Shown: positions 1 to 9,594 of the stretch, in pieces
How positions within the stretch are numbered: the stretch's first letter is position 1
How the letters are laid out: each line of letters begins with the position of its first letter
Assembly (NCBI GenBank): GCA_001618615.1
Contig: LKHB01000194.1
Coordinates: 1-64,000 of the forward strand
Direction of reading: 5' to 3'
DNA: 64,000 nucleotides
Origin: Fermentibacter danicus
GTDB taxonomy: Bacteria; Fermentibacterota; Fermentibacteria; Fermentibacterales; Fermentibacteraceae
Notes under the pieces: model-generated
What the model was told of the DNA's origin: nothing
Databases searched by the model: none
What the model saw: the letters and a program-made list of their open reading frames with translations, nothing else
Position numbers and translations under genes: made by a program

Positions 1-35
1 CTCTCGGTCGGCAAGGGCAGGAAGGGGGCATCGAG

Positions 36-692
36 ATGAACTGGGATCTCGTCGGGATCTGGCTCGGCGCCGTCCTCACCCTGATGCTCTACAGCTTCCT
101 TTACAGGGACAATCCCTTCTACAAATTCGCGGAGCATCTGTTCGTCGGGATGAGCGCGGGCTACTGGCTCATCTACACCATCTTCAACGTGCTGATACCG
201 AACTTCTGGAACGAACTGACCGGAGCCGGCGACGGCACCCCCGACCTGCTGATGGTCATCCCGGGCATCTTCGGGCTCTTCATGCTGGCGAGGCTCGTGC
301 CGAAGATCGCGGGTCTCTCCAGGCTGGCTCTGTCGATGATAGTCGGCACCGGCGCCGGCCTCGGGCTGATCAGCACCCTCCAGACCAACTGCCTGAGCCA
401 GGTGGAGGGCACGATAGTGCCTCTGTCGGGCGTCGGAACCGCCGGCTTCCTGAACAATCTGATACTCGTCGCCGGTGTGGTGTGCGGGCTGGTCTATTTC
501 TTCTTCTCGAAGGCCCACAAGGGGGTGGTGGGAGCCGCGGCCAACATCGGCATAACGGTTCTGATGATCGCCTTCGGGGCCAGTTTCGGATACACCGTCA
601 TGGCCAGGATAAGCCTGCTGATCGGACAGGCCCAGTTCCTGATCTTCGACTGGCTTCCGACCTTCTCCATAATCTTCGGAGCAGGCGGCTAG
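36..692 (+). CDS. polytopic inner-membrane protein of unknown function
   Basis: A 218-residue protein dominated by hydrophobic stretches that read as about six membrane spans, with short polar loops (for example around residues 60-70, rich in Gly, Asp and Thr). The start ATG has a strong ribosome site (GGAAGGGGG) about 7 bases upstream. I do not recognise a family signature or catalytic motif. It lies at the left edge of the window, so it may be the last gene of an operon whose earlier members are outside. It is followed by a promoter-bearing intergenic region and therefore probably is not cotranscribed with the TonB receptor gene. Confidence 0.7.
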   Translation: MNWDLVGIWLGAVLTLMLYSFLYRDNPFYKFAEHLFVGMSAGYWLIYTIFNVLIPNFWNELTGAGDGTPDLLMVIPGIFGLFMLARLVPKIAGLSRLALSMIVGTGAGLGLISTLQTNCLSQVEGTIVPLSGVGTAGFLNNLILVAGVVCGLVYFFFSKAHKGVVGAAANIGITVLMIAFGASFGYTVMARISLLIGQAQFLIFDWLPTFSIIFGAGG

Positions 693-710
693 GATGGTCC
701 GCGTGAATGC

Positions 711-739
711 TTGACACACATCGGAACCTCGGGTATTCT
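711..739 (+). promoter_or_regulatory. sigma-70-type promoter of the TonB receptor/ExbBD operon
   Basis: TTGACA at 711-716 and TATTCT at 734-739 are separated by exactly 17 bases. The predicted transcript would carry a leader of about 170 bases before the receptor start. Nothing else in 693-917 looks coding; the leader contains short inverted repeats but no riboswitch signature that I can identify. Confidence 0.65.
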
Positions 740-917
740 CGCTTTTGGCGAGAGCGAATACAGGCGAAGTCCGCCTCTGAGAGGTGGTCGTTATTTGGTG
801 CAACGCAATGGTGTACGATTGTGATTCCGGTGCCCGTCGCGGGGGGTGAAGGGAACGCCGGAATCGTGGAATGAAGGAAAGGGTAACGTCTCCCACAATG
901 GAAAGGAGCGTACAGCA

Positions 918-3541
918 GTGCTAGGAAGAGCTACGGCAATAACCGCCGCGCTTGTCCTGTGCCTCGCGCTAGTTGCCGGCGCAGGTACCACCGGCAAGAT
1001 CGCCGGACGGGTCACCGACAACTCCGGCAATCCCCTGGTGGGCGCGACGGTCATGATCGTCGGAACCCAGTACGGCGCCATGACCGACGCCAACGGCGAG
1101 TACTTCATCATCAACCTCGAACCGGCGAACTACGACCTCACGGCCAACATGGTCGGCATGAGCAGTTCCACCGCCAACGGCGTAATGGTGAGCGCCGACC
1201 TCACCACCCGGATGGATTTCACGCTGAACCCCACCACCGTCGGAAGCACGGTCATCCAGGTCACCGACCAGCGTGGCATGATCCTGAGGGACGTCACCTC
1301 CTCGATCCATGTCGTGAGCCGTGACGAAATCCGCACGATGCCGGTCGCCGGCATCCAGGACATCGTCAGCCGCCAGGCCGGCGCAACGGATCGCGGCGGG
1401 CTCCACATGCGCGGCGGCCGCAGCGGCGAGGTCGCCTACCTCGTCGACGGCATCGCTCAGCAGGACGCCACGACCAACACGTTCAACTCCGACATTCCCC
1501 TCTCCGCCGTCGCGGAAACCTCCGTCATGACCGGCGCCTTCGGCGCCGAGTACGGCAACGCCCAGTCGGGCGTCGTCCAGATCATCACCCGCGAAGGCGG
1601 AAACACCTACACAGGCTCTGTCGAGTTCAGCGGCAACGACTGGCAGGCGCTGGGCCTCGCCGACGACTGGACCTGGCAGGCCAACCGCGGCGACGCCGGC
1701 CCGTTCGCCGAGGCCATGATCAACGTCGAGGCCGCGATCGGCGGCCCCGAGCCCATCACCAGCTTCCTTCTACCCGCCATGGGCCTTCGCGTTCCCGCCG
1801 ACGTAAGGCTCTTCCTGTCCGGTGAGTTCATGGAGACGGGCGGCGGCGAGGAAGGGCGCTACCAGTACCAGTTCAACAACTGGAGAACCCAGTACTCCGG
1901 CAACGCCAAGCTGACCATCAAGCCTTCGCCCCGCACCAAGGTAAACTTCACGTACTACGTGCTGGACAGGACAGGCGGCTACCCCGACTGGGCCTGGAAC
2001 CGTTTCGAGACCACCTACATCGACACCGTCCAGGGGTCGTCCACCTACGGCGACACACTCGCCGACGGCATCGACATCAGGTACGGCCTCCCCACCCGCT
2101 TCTGGCTGAACACCAGCATGGGCGTCGGCCTGACCCAGACTCTCAGCGACGCCACCTTCATGGAGTTCAAGCTGAACCAGTACATATCCGACTTCCGGTA
2201 CAAGATTCGCGACTGGAACGGCGGCTGGCTGGGCGAGAACTTCACACAGGCGGACTGGCTGGCCTATACCCCCAGCCGCATCGTCGACACCGATGGCTTC
2301 TATCGCCAGGGCGCCAGCAGGCTGGCCTGGGGAGTAACCCGCAGCCTGACCTCCTCCGTGAGGTTCGACGTCACAAGCCAGATCAACCAGCAGCACCAGC
2401 TCAAGGCCGGTGTGGAAGGCCACTACTACGACGTTTTCGATTACAGCGTCGACACCGCTTCGGGCGGCAACATCTACATGAACCGCTACCACGCCTTCCC
2501 GAACTCCGGCGCGATCTACTTCCAGGACAAGATGGAATACCGCGGAATGGTCGTTAACGCCGGCCTCCGGTTCGACTACTTCGACCCCAACTTCGACGAG
2601 TACCCTGCGGATCCGGCCAATCCCGTGGTCCCCGGCACCACTCCCGACGATCCGGACCACATCGTCAACCCGATCGAAGTCCCGGTCAAGTACCACCTCA
2701 GCCCCCGCGTGGGCTTCTCCCACCCCGTGACCGAGCGCGATGTGCTGCACTTCACGTACGGTCACTACTTCCAGATGCCCATGTTCAACAGGCTCTACNN
2801 CACCAGTTCGACGATTACACCATGATCGACGTAACCGGCTTCTACAAGGACATCACCGGTCTCGTCGACACCGAGAAGAACTACTACACCGTGGTGGACT
2901 CGTACGACAGGTACATCAACGCCGACTACGGCAACGTCCGCGGAGCCGAGCTCACGCTGATGAGACGCCCGTCGGGATTCTTCTCCGCAGTCGCCAGCTA
3001 CACCTACCAGGTCGCCAAGGGCAAGTCCTCCAGTGCAAGCCAGAACTACACCTACCTCTGGGCCGGATGGGTGATTCCCAAGCGCGAGTCCTATCTCGAC
3101 TGGGATCAGAGGCACTCGTTCAACACGGACGTGAGCTTCAACGTCCCTCAGGGCGAAGGCCCCAGGATCAACGGGTATCCGTTCCTCGAGGGTTTCGGTG
3201 CCACCGTCACCTTCGCCTACGGATCGGGGTTCCCCTACACCCAGTCCAGCCAGGGCACTGCCTCTCCGCAGATCAACGGAAGGCGCTACCCCTGGACGAT
3301 CGACACCGACCTCAAGGTGAGCAGGACGATCTGGGCCGGTCCTGTGACCATGGATGTCTACTGCTGGATCTTCAACATCTTCGACCGCAGGAACATCAAT
3401 TCGATTGCCGACATAGCCTGGTACGACGCCGACCAGGACGGCGACGGCAGGCCCGATCACGATCCGGGCGGCAGCGCACACAACCCTTACGTTTACTCCC
3501 GCCCCAGGGTGATCAGGTTCGGCTTCGGGCTGGAATGGTAG
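918..3541 (+). CDS. TonB-dependent outer-membrane receptor with carboxypeptidase-regulatory-like N-domain, interrupted by an assembly gap
   Basis: The protein begins with a signal peptide (VLGRATAITAALVLCLALVA), then a carboxypeptidase-regulatory-like beta-sandwich (GKIAGRVTDNSGNPLVGATV), a TonB plug domain (VSRDEIRTMPVAGIQDIVS, and YLVDGIAQQD) and a long 22-strand-type barrel ending in an aromatic residue (FGFGLEW). I chose GTG 918 because GGAG lies about 9 bases upstream and the signal peptide follows directly; an in-frame GTG at 846 would add an unlikely hydrophilic leader. NN at 2799-2800 breaks the frame. Before it the barrel reads YGHYFQMPMFNRLY, after it HQFDDYTMIDVTGFYKDI; relatives carry a few dozen residues between these motifs, so real sequence is probably missing. 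The gene heads an operon with ExbB, ExbD and TonB. The substrate is unknown. Confidence 0.88.
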
Positions 3542-3564
3542 GAATAGAACCGTAAGGCAACAAA

Positions 3565-3592
3565 GGGGCGGCCCCGCAGAGGGGGCCGCCCC
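3565..3592 (+). terminator. strong GC hairpin between receptor gene and exbB
   Basis: GGGGCGGCCCC (3565-3575) pairs with GGGGCCGCCCC (3582-3592) around a six-base loop. No T tract follows, so it could be a leaky terminator or an mRNA-stabilising element separating the abundant receptor message from the exbB genes. Confidence 0.5.
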
Positions 3593-3618
3593 CAACCGAG
3601 CACAAGGAGTTGTTCCCT

Positions 3619-4440
3619 ATGCGTAACGTCTTCCTGGCAGTCCTCATGCTGGCTGCTGTATCCTGGGCGCAGGCGCCGGCCGACTCGACTGTTCCAGCTC
3701 CCGTCGACACCACAGCTCAGCAGGTGGAGGAGCCGGTAGAGCCGGTCGCCCCTCCCGCCGAAACCACTGAAGCCCCCGAGGGCGAGGAAATAGAACGTCC
3801 CCAGAGCGCTTCGATGGACCTGAAGGATCTGTTCATCGCCGGCGGCGTCTTCATGTGGCCTCTGCTTCTCAGCGCCATCATCGGCGTCGCGGTCGCCATC
3901 GAGCGCTACATCGTACTCCGCAAGTGCAAGATCAACCAGGGCACCTTCCTGGATCAGCTCGGCGGATACATCCGCAAGGGCGACCACAAGGGCGCCGAGG
4001 ATCTGTGCGACCGTACCCGCGGCCCCGTCGCCTCGATACTTCGCGCCGGACTCATCAGGCGTGACAAGGGTCTCGAGGCCGTCGAGAAGGGTATCGAGAC
4101 GGCCGCCCAGGTCGAGATGGCCTTCCTCGAGAAGGGTCTCATCATCATGGCATCCGTGGTCGTCGTGGCCCCGATGCTCGGCTTCCTCGGCACGGTCTCG
4201 GGCATGATCAACGCGTTCGGCGCCATCGCCGCCGCGAAGAACGTCGAGGCCAGCCTGGTCGCGAGCGGTATTCAGGAGGCCCTCATCACGACCGCCGCCG
4301 GTCTGATGATCGCCATCCCCATACAGCTCATGTACAACTGGTACGTATCGATCATCGGACGGTATGTGATCGACATGGAGGAGGCCAGCAGCTTCCTCAT
4401 CGACACTCTGTCCGACATGGAACTCCTCAAGAAGCTCTAG
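3619..4440 (+). CDS. exbB: ExbB/TolQ-family proton channel protein
   Basis: This is the proton-channel subunit that, with ExbD, powers TonB. The 273-residue product starts with a signal-like segment (MRNVFLAVLMLAAVSWAQ) and a Pro/Glu-rich periplasmic linker (about residues 18-70), then the MotA/TolQ/ExbB core with three membrane spans; the last two contain the typical small-residue stretches (APMLGFLGTVSGMINAF and ALITTAAGLMIAIPIQLMYN). ATG 3619 is preferred over an upstream TTG because AAGGAG lies 9 bases before it. The extra N-terminal signal and linker are found in ExbB variants of FCB-group bacteria. It is followed after 11 bases by exbD. Confidence 0.9.
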   Translation: MRNVFLAVLMLAAVSWAQAPADSTVPAPVDTTAQQVEEPVEPVAPPAETTEAPEGEEIERPQSASMDLKDLFIAGGVFMWPLLLSAIIGVAVAIERYIVLRKCKINQGTFLDQLGGYIRKGDHKGAEDLCDRTRGPVASILRAGLIRRDKGLEAVEKGIETAAQVEMAFLEKGLIIMASVVVVAPMLGFLGTVSGMINAFGAIAAAKNVEASLVASGIQEALITTAAGLMIAIPIQLMYNWYVSIIGRYVIDMEEASSFLIDTLSDMELLKKL

Positions 4441-4451
4441 AAGGAGATCGG

Positions 4452-5201
4452 ATGCGACTCCTGAAGAAACCGACCGTAAGCGCGGACATTCCGGATGCCT
4501 CGATGGCGGACATCGGATTCTTGTTGCTGATCTTCTTCCTGGTCACGACGACGTTCGAGGTTCAGAAGGGCATCTCCTACAGGCTTCCCAAGAAGCCCGA
4601 CGAGCGGACGCAGGAGGTCGTCATCGACGAGGCGAACCGCCTGGTGATGACCATAAAGCAGTGGGGCCTCGACGAGTACGTGGCCCTGATCGACCAGGCT
4701 CCCCCAAACGGTCCTCTGCAGAGGGCCAGGGCGGGCGAGGACGTCAGCCTGGAATCCGATACGCTCGTCTCCGGGATAAGGATCCTCGCCTCCGACAGGG
4801 TTGAAGCCCTGTCCGAGACGCGTTCGAGGCTTCTCTCGAACGCAGTGATGGCGATGGATCTCTCGGAGGGAACCTATTCTAGCCTCGAAAGAGTGATCGA
4901 GGGCGAGAACCTCGTCCCCCAGTTGAAGCCCGGTCTGATGCGGACCCACCTGGGAAGCGGTATCGCGGTCGATGACGATCCGCTGTTCGGGCAGGTCGCC
5001 TTCGGCGACACTCTCGTGCTGGCGGACGCCGTCCAGGGAGAGATAGCCACGGTAGTCCGGGAAAGCGAACTCGTGGTCATCCTCAAGTTCTTCCCCGACT
5101 GCGACTACAACGGAATGGTCCAGGCGCTTGACATGCTCCGCAGGAACGGCGTCAGCCGTACCGGCATAACGACACAGGAGAGGACGGGGGGTGGGGCCTG
5201 A
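4452..5201 (+). CDS. exbD: ExbD/TolR-family protein, unusually long
   Basis: The single N-terminal span (about residues 22-40, MADIGFLLLIFFLVTT) carries the Asp that is essential for proton flow in ExbD/TolR, followed by the SYRLPKK segment seen in the family. At 249 residues it is well above the usual 130-150: about 100 extra residues (about 85-190) of unassigned, mostly polar sequence interrupt the periplasmic domain before the final strands (VVILKFFPDCDYNGMVQALDML). An AAGGAG site precedes the start. The stop overlaps the start of the second exbD by one base, implying translational coupling. Confidence 0.85.
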   Translation: MRLLKKPTVSADIPDASMADIGFLLLIFFLVTTTFEVQKGISYRLPKKPDERTQEVVIDEANRLVMTIKQWGLDEYVALIDQAPPNGPLQRARAGEDVSLESDTLVSGIRILASDRVEALSETRSRLLSNAVMAMDLSEGTYSSLERVIEGENLVPQLKPGLMRTHLGSGIAVDDDPLFGQVAFGDTLVLADAVQGEIATVVRESELVVILKFFPDCDYNGMVQALDMLRRNGVSRTGITTQERTGGGA

Positions 5202-5659
5202 TGCTCATAAAGCGCAGGATACGGGCACAGGCAAAGGTCTACACGGGCACCTCGGCAGACCTCGTCTTCATACTCATCATCTTCTTCATGAGCACCACCC
5301 TCTTCAAGGAGGAGGGCGGGCTGAGCATACGGTTCCCGCAGGCTCATCCCGAGGTGATGACGGAGATCGGCAAGCAGTCCCTGACGATCAGGGTGTGGAT
5401 AAAGCAACTGGAGCCCGGGAACCAGCAGAGCGAGATGGTCGCCAGGATAGGCGACTTCGATGTTCCCGTCGCGGACGTGCCCCAGCAGCTCCGGTCCCTG
5501 AGCGAGCGCCTCTGGCGCGAGCAGAACAAGTCGGTGGACATGATAGTGTTCAATGTCGACCGTCGCGTGCCCATGGGCTCGATGGTCGAGCTGTTCAACG
5601 CCCTTCGCTACGAGGAGCTCTACAGCGTGATGTTCAACGCTGAAGAGCGGCGATACTGA
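5201..5659 (+). CDS. exbD: second ExbD/TolR-family protein
   Basis: A normal-length (152 aa) ExbD. The N-terminal span (SADLVFILIIFFMSTT) again has the conserved Asp, and the periplasmic part ends in the usual VDRRVPMGSMVELFNALR region. It starts within the stop of the previous exbD (TGATG). Two ExbD genes beside one ExbB suggest a heteromeric ExbD dimer or two alternative complexes; the sequence does not decide which. Confidence 0.87.
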   Translation: MLIKRRIRAQAKVYTGTSADLVFILIIFFMSTTLFKEEGGLSIRFPQAHPEVMTEIGKQSLTIRVWIKQLEPGNQQSEMVARIGDFDVPVADVPQQLRSLSERLWREQNKSVDMIVFNVDRRVPMGSMVELFNALRYEELYSVMFNAEERRY

Positions 5660-5676
5660 CGGAGGGGAGGGACGTT

Positions 5677-6193
5677 ATGAGCTCTCATGCGAACAGCGAA
5701 TTACAGGAACGCGCGGCGATGTACTCCGACTGGGCGATAGCCGGTGCGATCGCCCTTATGATCGTGATACTCGAAGTCGTTCCCCGGACCGAGATGGGGC
5801 GGATCAGCACCCGCACCACCGACACCGAGATGGAGGCCGTCGAGGCCGACATAGCCTTCGACGACCAGGTCGAGGANNGCCGGCGGCGGTGAGATGGGCC
5901 CTCCAAGGTTCATGCCTGCGGAGGTCTTCCCTTCCTGTACTTACCAGCCCGCGCCCCAGTACCCCGAGATGGCCAGGATGGCCGGGGTCGAGGGCAGCGT
6001 TGTCCTCTGGATCTACGTGAAGCCTGACGGAACGGTGGGCGATGTGCAGCTCTACAACTCCAGCGGCGTCGAATCGCTCGACCAGGCCGCGCTTGCTGCG
6101 GCGCCCCGCACTCGGTGGGTTCCGGCTTCCAACAACGGGATACCGACGGGCGTCTGGACGACGCTGACATACCGGTTCACCCTGACGACCTAG
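5677..6193 (+). CDS. tonB: TonB-family energy transducer, interrupted by an assembly gap
   Basis: The N-terminal part has a cytoplasmic segment and one membrane anchor (about residues 19-36, WAIAGAIALMIVILEVV). After NN at 5877-5878 the frame changes, and the second part is a complete TonB C-terminal domain: YPEMARMAGVEGSVVLWIYV, PDGTVGDVQLYNSSGVESLDQAAL and a WVPA...TYRF ending. The two halves belong to one gene; the join is out of frame only because the gap length is wrong. The Pro-rich linker typical of TonB is nearly absent, so part of it may lie in the gap. It closes the exbB-exbD-exbD-tonB unit that energises outer-membrane receptors. Confidence 0.85.
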
Positions 6194-6293
6194 GAATGTT
6201 GAAGACGAACGATAGTTTTCCAGACTGCAACCCCGCCGGCGACGCCTGCGAGGTTACGGCACCAAAGCGGATGAATTGGAGGTGAAGGAGGGT

Positions 6294-8543
6294 ATGAATT
6301 ACTCCAGAAACAGACGCTGGTTCCCCGTTCTTCTGGTTCTAGCGGTTGCGCTCTTCGCAACCGGCGCCGGAGCGAGGAATCTGCGAACCGTTCCCATCCC
6401 CATGGACGGGACAGACGCGCGGCCCAGCCCCGCCGTGCTGTTGCACAACCTGTCCAACGTGTGGAGCATCGTCTATAACGTGTTCCTCTATGGAGACTAC
6501 TCCGAAACCTACCCGTCCATGCAGTGGCCGGGCGGAAGCTCCAACAACTATCTCTGGAGCGGAGACCTCTGGTCCTGCGCCTACGGCGACATAGTCCAGA
6601 CCCCGGGCGATCCGGCCAAGTATGCGAGCTGCGCCCAGGGCGCCCAGTCCTACGAGCTGTGGTGCAGCGAGGGAACCACCTCGGGGAAGCTTTCCCCCGG
6701 ACCCACGGGTCTGGAGGAGACCTTCTACACGGCCGACGACTGGTACAGTGTCCGCAACGAGAATCCCTACGGGCTCCAGATCTACACTGAGAACTACACC
6801 TGGGGCACCCCGGGCTACAACCAGTTCATGGTGAACAATCTCATCTTCACCCATCACAGCGAGTACGGTCAGCCTGGCGTTCCGCTGAACGCCTTCGTGG
6901 CCGGCGTGAGGGGTGACTGCGACGTGTCCGACGCCGACGTTACCGAAAACCACATCGACGACCTGGTCTTCTACGATGGGCATGCGATCTGGTGCAACGA
7001 TCCGGACGCGACGTTCGAATACCGGTTCGACGACGGAACGCCCGCGAGTTCTGCGGACTTCTACACCTACCAGCAGAACCCCGACGGGAACCCTGTCGAC
7101 CCCGAGGATAACATCTTCTACTACTACAACTACCTCGGAAGCGACGGCCTGGTGGATGCCGACGTCGACGGGAACGGAGTGAGCGATCACTTCACGATCC
7201 TCGCCAAGGTCCACGGAGCCGACACGATCTATACCGTCGAACCCAACACCGGGCTGCTGCTCTTCTCCGACGGCATGCCCCAGAACTACTTCAAGCATAC
7301 CGTGAACGACACGACCTATCTCGTCGTTCCGCGCAACCTCTGCTACATGTGGGACAGCGACAATCCCTCGTCGTCCTCGGACGATACCGGCGAGCTGAGC
7401 AACATCCCCGTCTGCAACGGCTTCATCGGATGGCGCCTTCTCGACTGCTGGATCAAGAAGGCCGACGGCACGATCCAGCGTCCGTCCGACGTGATGGGTG
7501 TGCCCATCCCCCTGTCGCACTCCTGGTGGAACTGGGAGAGCGACCCCGGAACCGACGAGGAAATCTATAACTTCCTCTGGGGCAACAATCCCGACGGCAG
7601 CGGCAGGGTGAGCGGTCCCGCCTTCCTGTCCGACTGGGTCGGAAATCCCGCGGCCCCCGAGGCATTCGCTCCTGAGAATCCCGGGCCTTGGCCGGTCGTC
7701 GACGACAACCCGAGGAACCAGGGCTATCCCGTGTTCGACTACAGGTTCCTCATGGGAATCGGTCCTGTCGACCTGGCTGACGGCGACAGCCTTCACGTCA
7801 TCGGCGGCTGGATTGTGGGCAGGGGTCTCGACGGCCTCAGAGCCGCCGCGGACAACCTCCTCGACGCCTACTACAGGGGTGGCGAGGGCGAGCCCGGAGG
7901 CTGGGGGGTTCCGTCCCTTCCCCCGACTCCCATCCTGTTCTACGAAGCCCAGGACGGCAACGTCCATCTCGAGTGGGGCGCCAATGCCGAAGTCTTCGAT
8001 CCGTTCGGAGGCTACAGGATATACAGGGCCAGATTCGCGCCCCAGAACTGGGAGCTCGTCGCTGACATCCCCGGCGCCGGCACCTACTCCTACGACGACT
8101 CCGAAGTGACGAACGGCTTCCCCTACTACTACGTCGTCTGCGCATACGACGCGGAAACCGACATCGAGGGAACCCGCTCCAACTACAAGCAGACTCTCGA
8201 AGGCACGCCGCTCGCGGTCGTCCCCTCCTGGAACTCCTCTGCGGACTGGAAGAACCAGGTCGCAGTGGTGCCCAATCCGTACCGCGGATCGTGCTCCTGG
8301 GAGCAGACCTACTTCGACAAGATCGCCTTCGTGAATCTGCCGACGATGTGCGACATCTACATCTACACGCTCGCGGGCGATCACGTGATCACCCTGGAGC
8401 ATCGTGGATGGGGCGGCAACGAGGGAACGGAGTTCTGGGACCTCGTGAGCCGCAATCAGCAGGAAGTCGTCTCGGGCCTGTACTTCTACAGGATCGAGAC
8501 CGAGGACGATTATCTCATCGGCAAGTTCGCCATCATAAAGTAG
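6294..8543 (+). CDS. exported protein with fibronectin III-like and FlgD-like C-terminal domains
   Basis: A 749-residue secreted protein of unknown function. It has a signal peptide (RRWFPVLLVLAVALFATGAGA), a long Tyr/Asn/Asp-rich N-terminal region with several Asp/Asn turns that could bind calcium, a fibronectin type III-like module (about residues 540-630, NVHLEWGANAEV...GYRIYRA) and a FlgD-like C-terminal domain (VVPNPYRGS...YIYTLAGDHV...GLYFYRIE). C-terminal domains of this kind act as type IX-style secretion or surface-attachment signals in FCB bacteria. ATG 6294 is chosen over TTG 6276 because GGAGGTG lies about 9 bases upstream. It is followed after 12 bases by the PorV-like gene. Confidence 0.75.
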   Translation: MNYSRNRRWFPVLLVLAVALFATGAGARNLRTVPIPMDGTDARPSPAVLLHNLSNVWSIVYNVFLYGDYSETYPSMQWPGGSSNNYLWSGDLWSCAYGDIVQTPGDPAKYASCAQGAQSYELWCSEGTTSGKLSPGPTGLEETFYTADDWYSVRNENPYGLQIYTENYTWGTPGYNQFMVNNLIFTHHSEYGQPGVPLNAFVAGVRGDCDVSDADVTENHIDDLVFYDGHAIWCNDPDATFEYRFDDGTPASSADFYTYQQNPDGNPVDPEDNIFYYYNYLGSDGLVDADVDGNGVSDHFTILAKVHGADTIYTVEPNTGLLLFSDGMPQNYFKHTVNDTTYLVVPRNLCYMWDSDNPSSSSDDTGELSNIPVCNGFIGWRLLDCWIKKADGTIQRPSDVMGVPIPLSHSWWNWESDPGTDEEIYNFLWGNNPDGSGRVSGPAFLSDWVGNPAAPEAFAPENPGPWPVVDDNPRNQGYPVFDYRFLMGIGPVDLADGDSLHVIGGWIVGRGLDGLRAAADNLLDAYYRGGEGEPGGWGVPSLPPTPILFYEAQDGNVHLEWGANAEVFDPFGGYRIYRARFAPQNWELVADIPGAGTYSYDDSEVTNGFPYYYVVCAYDAETDIEGTRSNYKQTLEGTPLAVVPSWNSSADWKNQVAVVPNPYRGSCSWEQTYFDKIAFVNLPTMCDIYIYTLAGDHVITLEHRGWGGNEGTEFWDLVSRNQQEVVSGLYFYRIETEDDYLIGKFAIIK

Positions 8544-8555
8544 GGAGGAGGGGCA

Positions 8556-9536
8556 ATGAAACTGACAGGAAGAATCCTGATTGCAGCGGCTGCCGTCCTC
8601 CTGCTCTTCCCGGCATCGGCCGACGCGAGCTTCGCCAAGGTTGGAACCGCTGGCGCCCAGTTCCTCAAGCTGGGTCTTGGCACCAGGGGAGCCGCCATGG
8701 GTGGAGCCTTCGTGGCCACGGCGGATGACGCGAGCGCAGCCTGGTGGAATCCGGCATGCCTGGTTCGCGTGCCCGGCACGCAGGTACAGCTCACACATAC
8801 GGAGTGGTTCGAGGATGTCCGCTACGAGGCCGGTGTCGTGACCCGGGAGTTCCCCGCGATCGGCACCTTCGCCCTGCAGTTCGGACTGCTCAGCTCCGGA
8901 GACATGAATGTCACCACCGTCGAGCACCCCGAGGGTACTGGTGAGACCTTCACCTGCAACGACATGGTGGTCGGGCTGACCTATTCCAGGATGCTGACCG
9001 ACAGGTTCAGCACCGGCGTCACGTTCAAGTATGTCCGTGAAGGGTGGGACGACATCTCCGCCTCCGGTCTGGCGGTCGACCTGGGTACCCTGTACAACAC
9101 CGGCTTCCGTACCCTGAGGATCGGCATGACGATCCAGCACTTCGGAGGGGAGCTCACTCCGAGCGGCGAGTTCGACGACTACTACAGCGGGTCGGACTCC
9201 CTGAAGACGTTCCTTCCCTATTCTCTCCCGATGACCTTCAAGCTGGGCTTCGCGATGGATGTCCTCGACGAGGGTCCACACTTCATGACCATCGCTGTCG
9301 ACGGTGTGCATCCGAACGACAACACGGAGCAGGTCAACATCGGCGGAGAATACTGGTACAACGGCATGGTCGCCCTCCGCGGCGGCTACCGCGTGAACAC
9401 GGACGAGGAAGGCCTCACCGCCGGAGCGGGATTCCGCATTCCGGTGAGCGGCCGCACCATCGCCCTCGATTACGCCTATGCCGATTTCAACAGGCTGGAC
9501 ATGGTTCACAGGGCCAGCCTGGGGTTCGAGTTCTAG
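8556..9536 (+). CDS. PorV/PorQ-family outer-membrane beta-barrel protein
   Basis: The 326-residue product has a signal peptide (about residues 1-24) and the family's N-terminal signature: FAKVGTAGAQFLKLGLGTRG then AAMGGAFVATADDASAAWWNPA. The remainder alternates polar and apolar residues and ends in a Phe (SLGFEF), as outer-membrane barrels do. PorV in Bacteroidetes is the shuttle that carries type IX cargo; here it sits next to a FlgD-domain protein, which fits a cargo/carrier pair. No PorK/L/M/N/SprA genes are in the window. The start has a GGGAGGAGGGG ribosome site. Confidence 0.83.
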   Translation: MKLTGRILIAAAAVLLLFPASADASFAKVGTAGAQFLKLGLGTRGAAMGGAFVATADDASAAWWNPACLVRVPGTQVQLTHTEWFEDVRYEAGVVTREFPAIGTFALQFGLLSSGDMNVTTVEHPEGTGETFTCNDMVVGLTYSRMLTDRFSTGVTFKYVREGWDDISASGLAVDLGTLYNTGFRTLRIGMTIQHFGGELTPSGEFDDYYSGSDSLKTFLPYSLPMTFKLGFAMDVLDEGPHFMTIAVDGVHPNDNTEQVNIGGEYWYNGMVALRGGYRVNTDEEGLTAGAGFRIPVSGRTIALDYAYADFNRLDMVHRASLGFEF

Positions 9537-9549
9537 AACCGGTAGGGCG

Positions 9550-9570
9550 GGGAGGGGCCATGCCCCTCCC
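9550..9570 (+). terminator. GC hairpin between porV-like and GWxTD genes
   Basis: GGGAGGGGC (9550-9558) pairs with GCCCCTCCC (9562-9570) around CAT; the flanks GGCG and CCGCC extend the stem imperfectly. There is no T tract. Confidence 0.45.
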
Positions 9571-9594
9571 ACCGCCACCGGTGAAAGGTTCGTG

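Noticed and set aside
740..917. possible riboswitch in the receptor leader
   Set aside because: GGGAA and CCGG-containing stretches superficially resemble part of a cobalamin riboswitch, but I find no B12 box or complete core.
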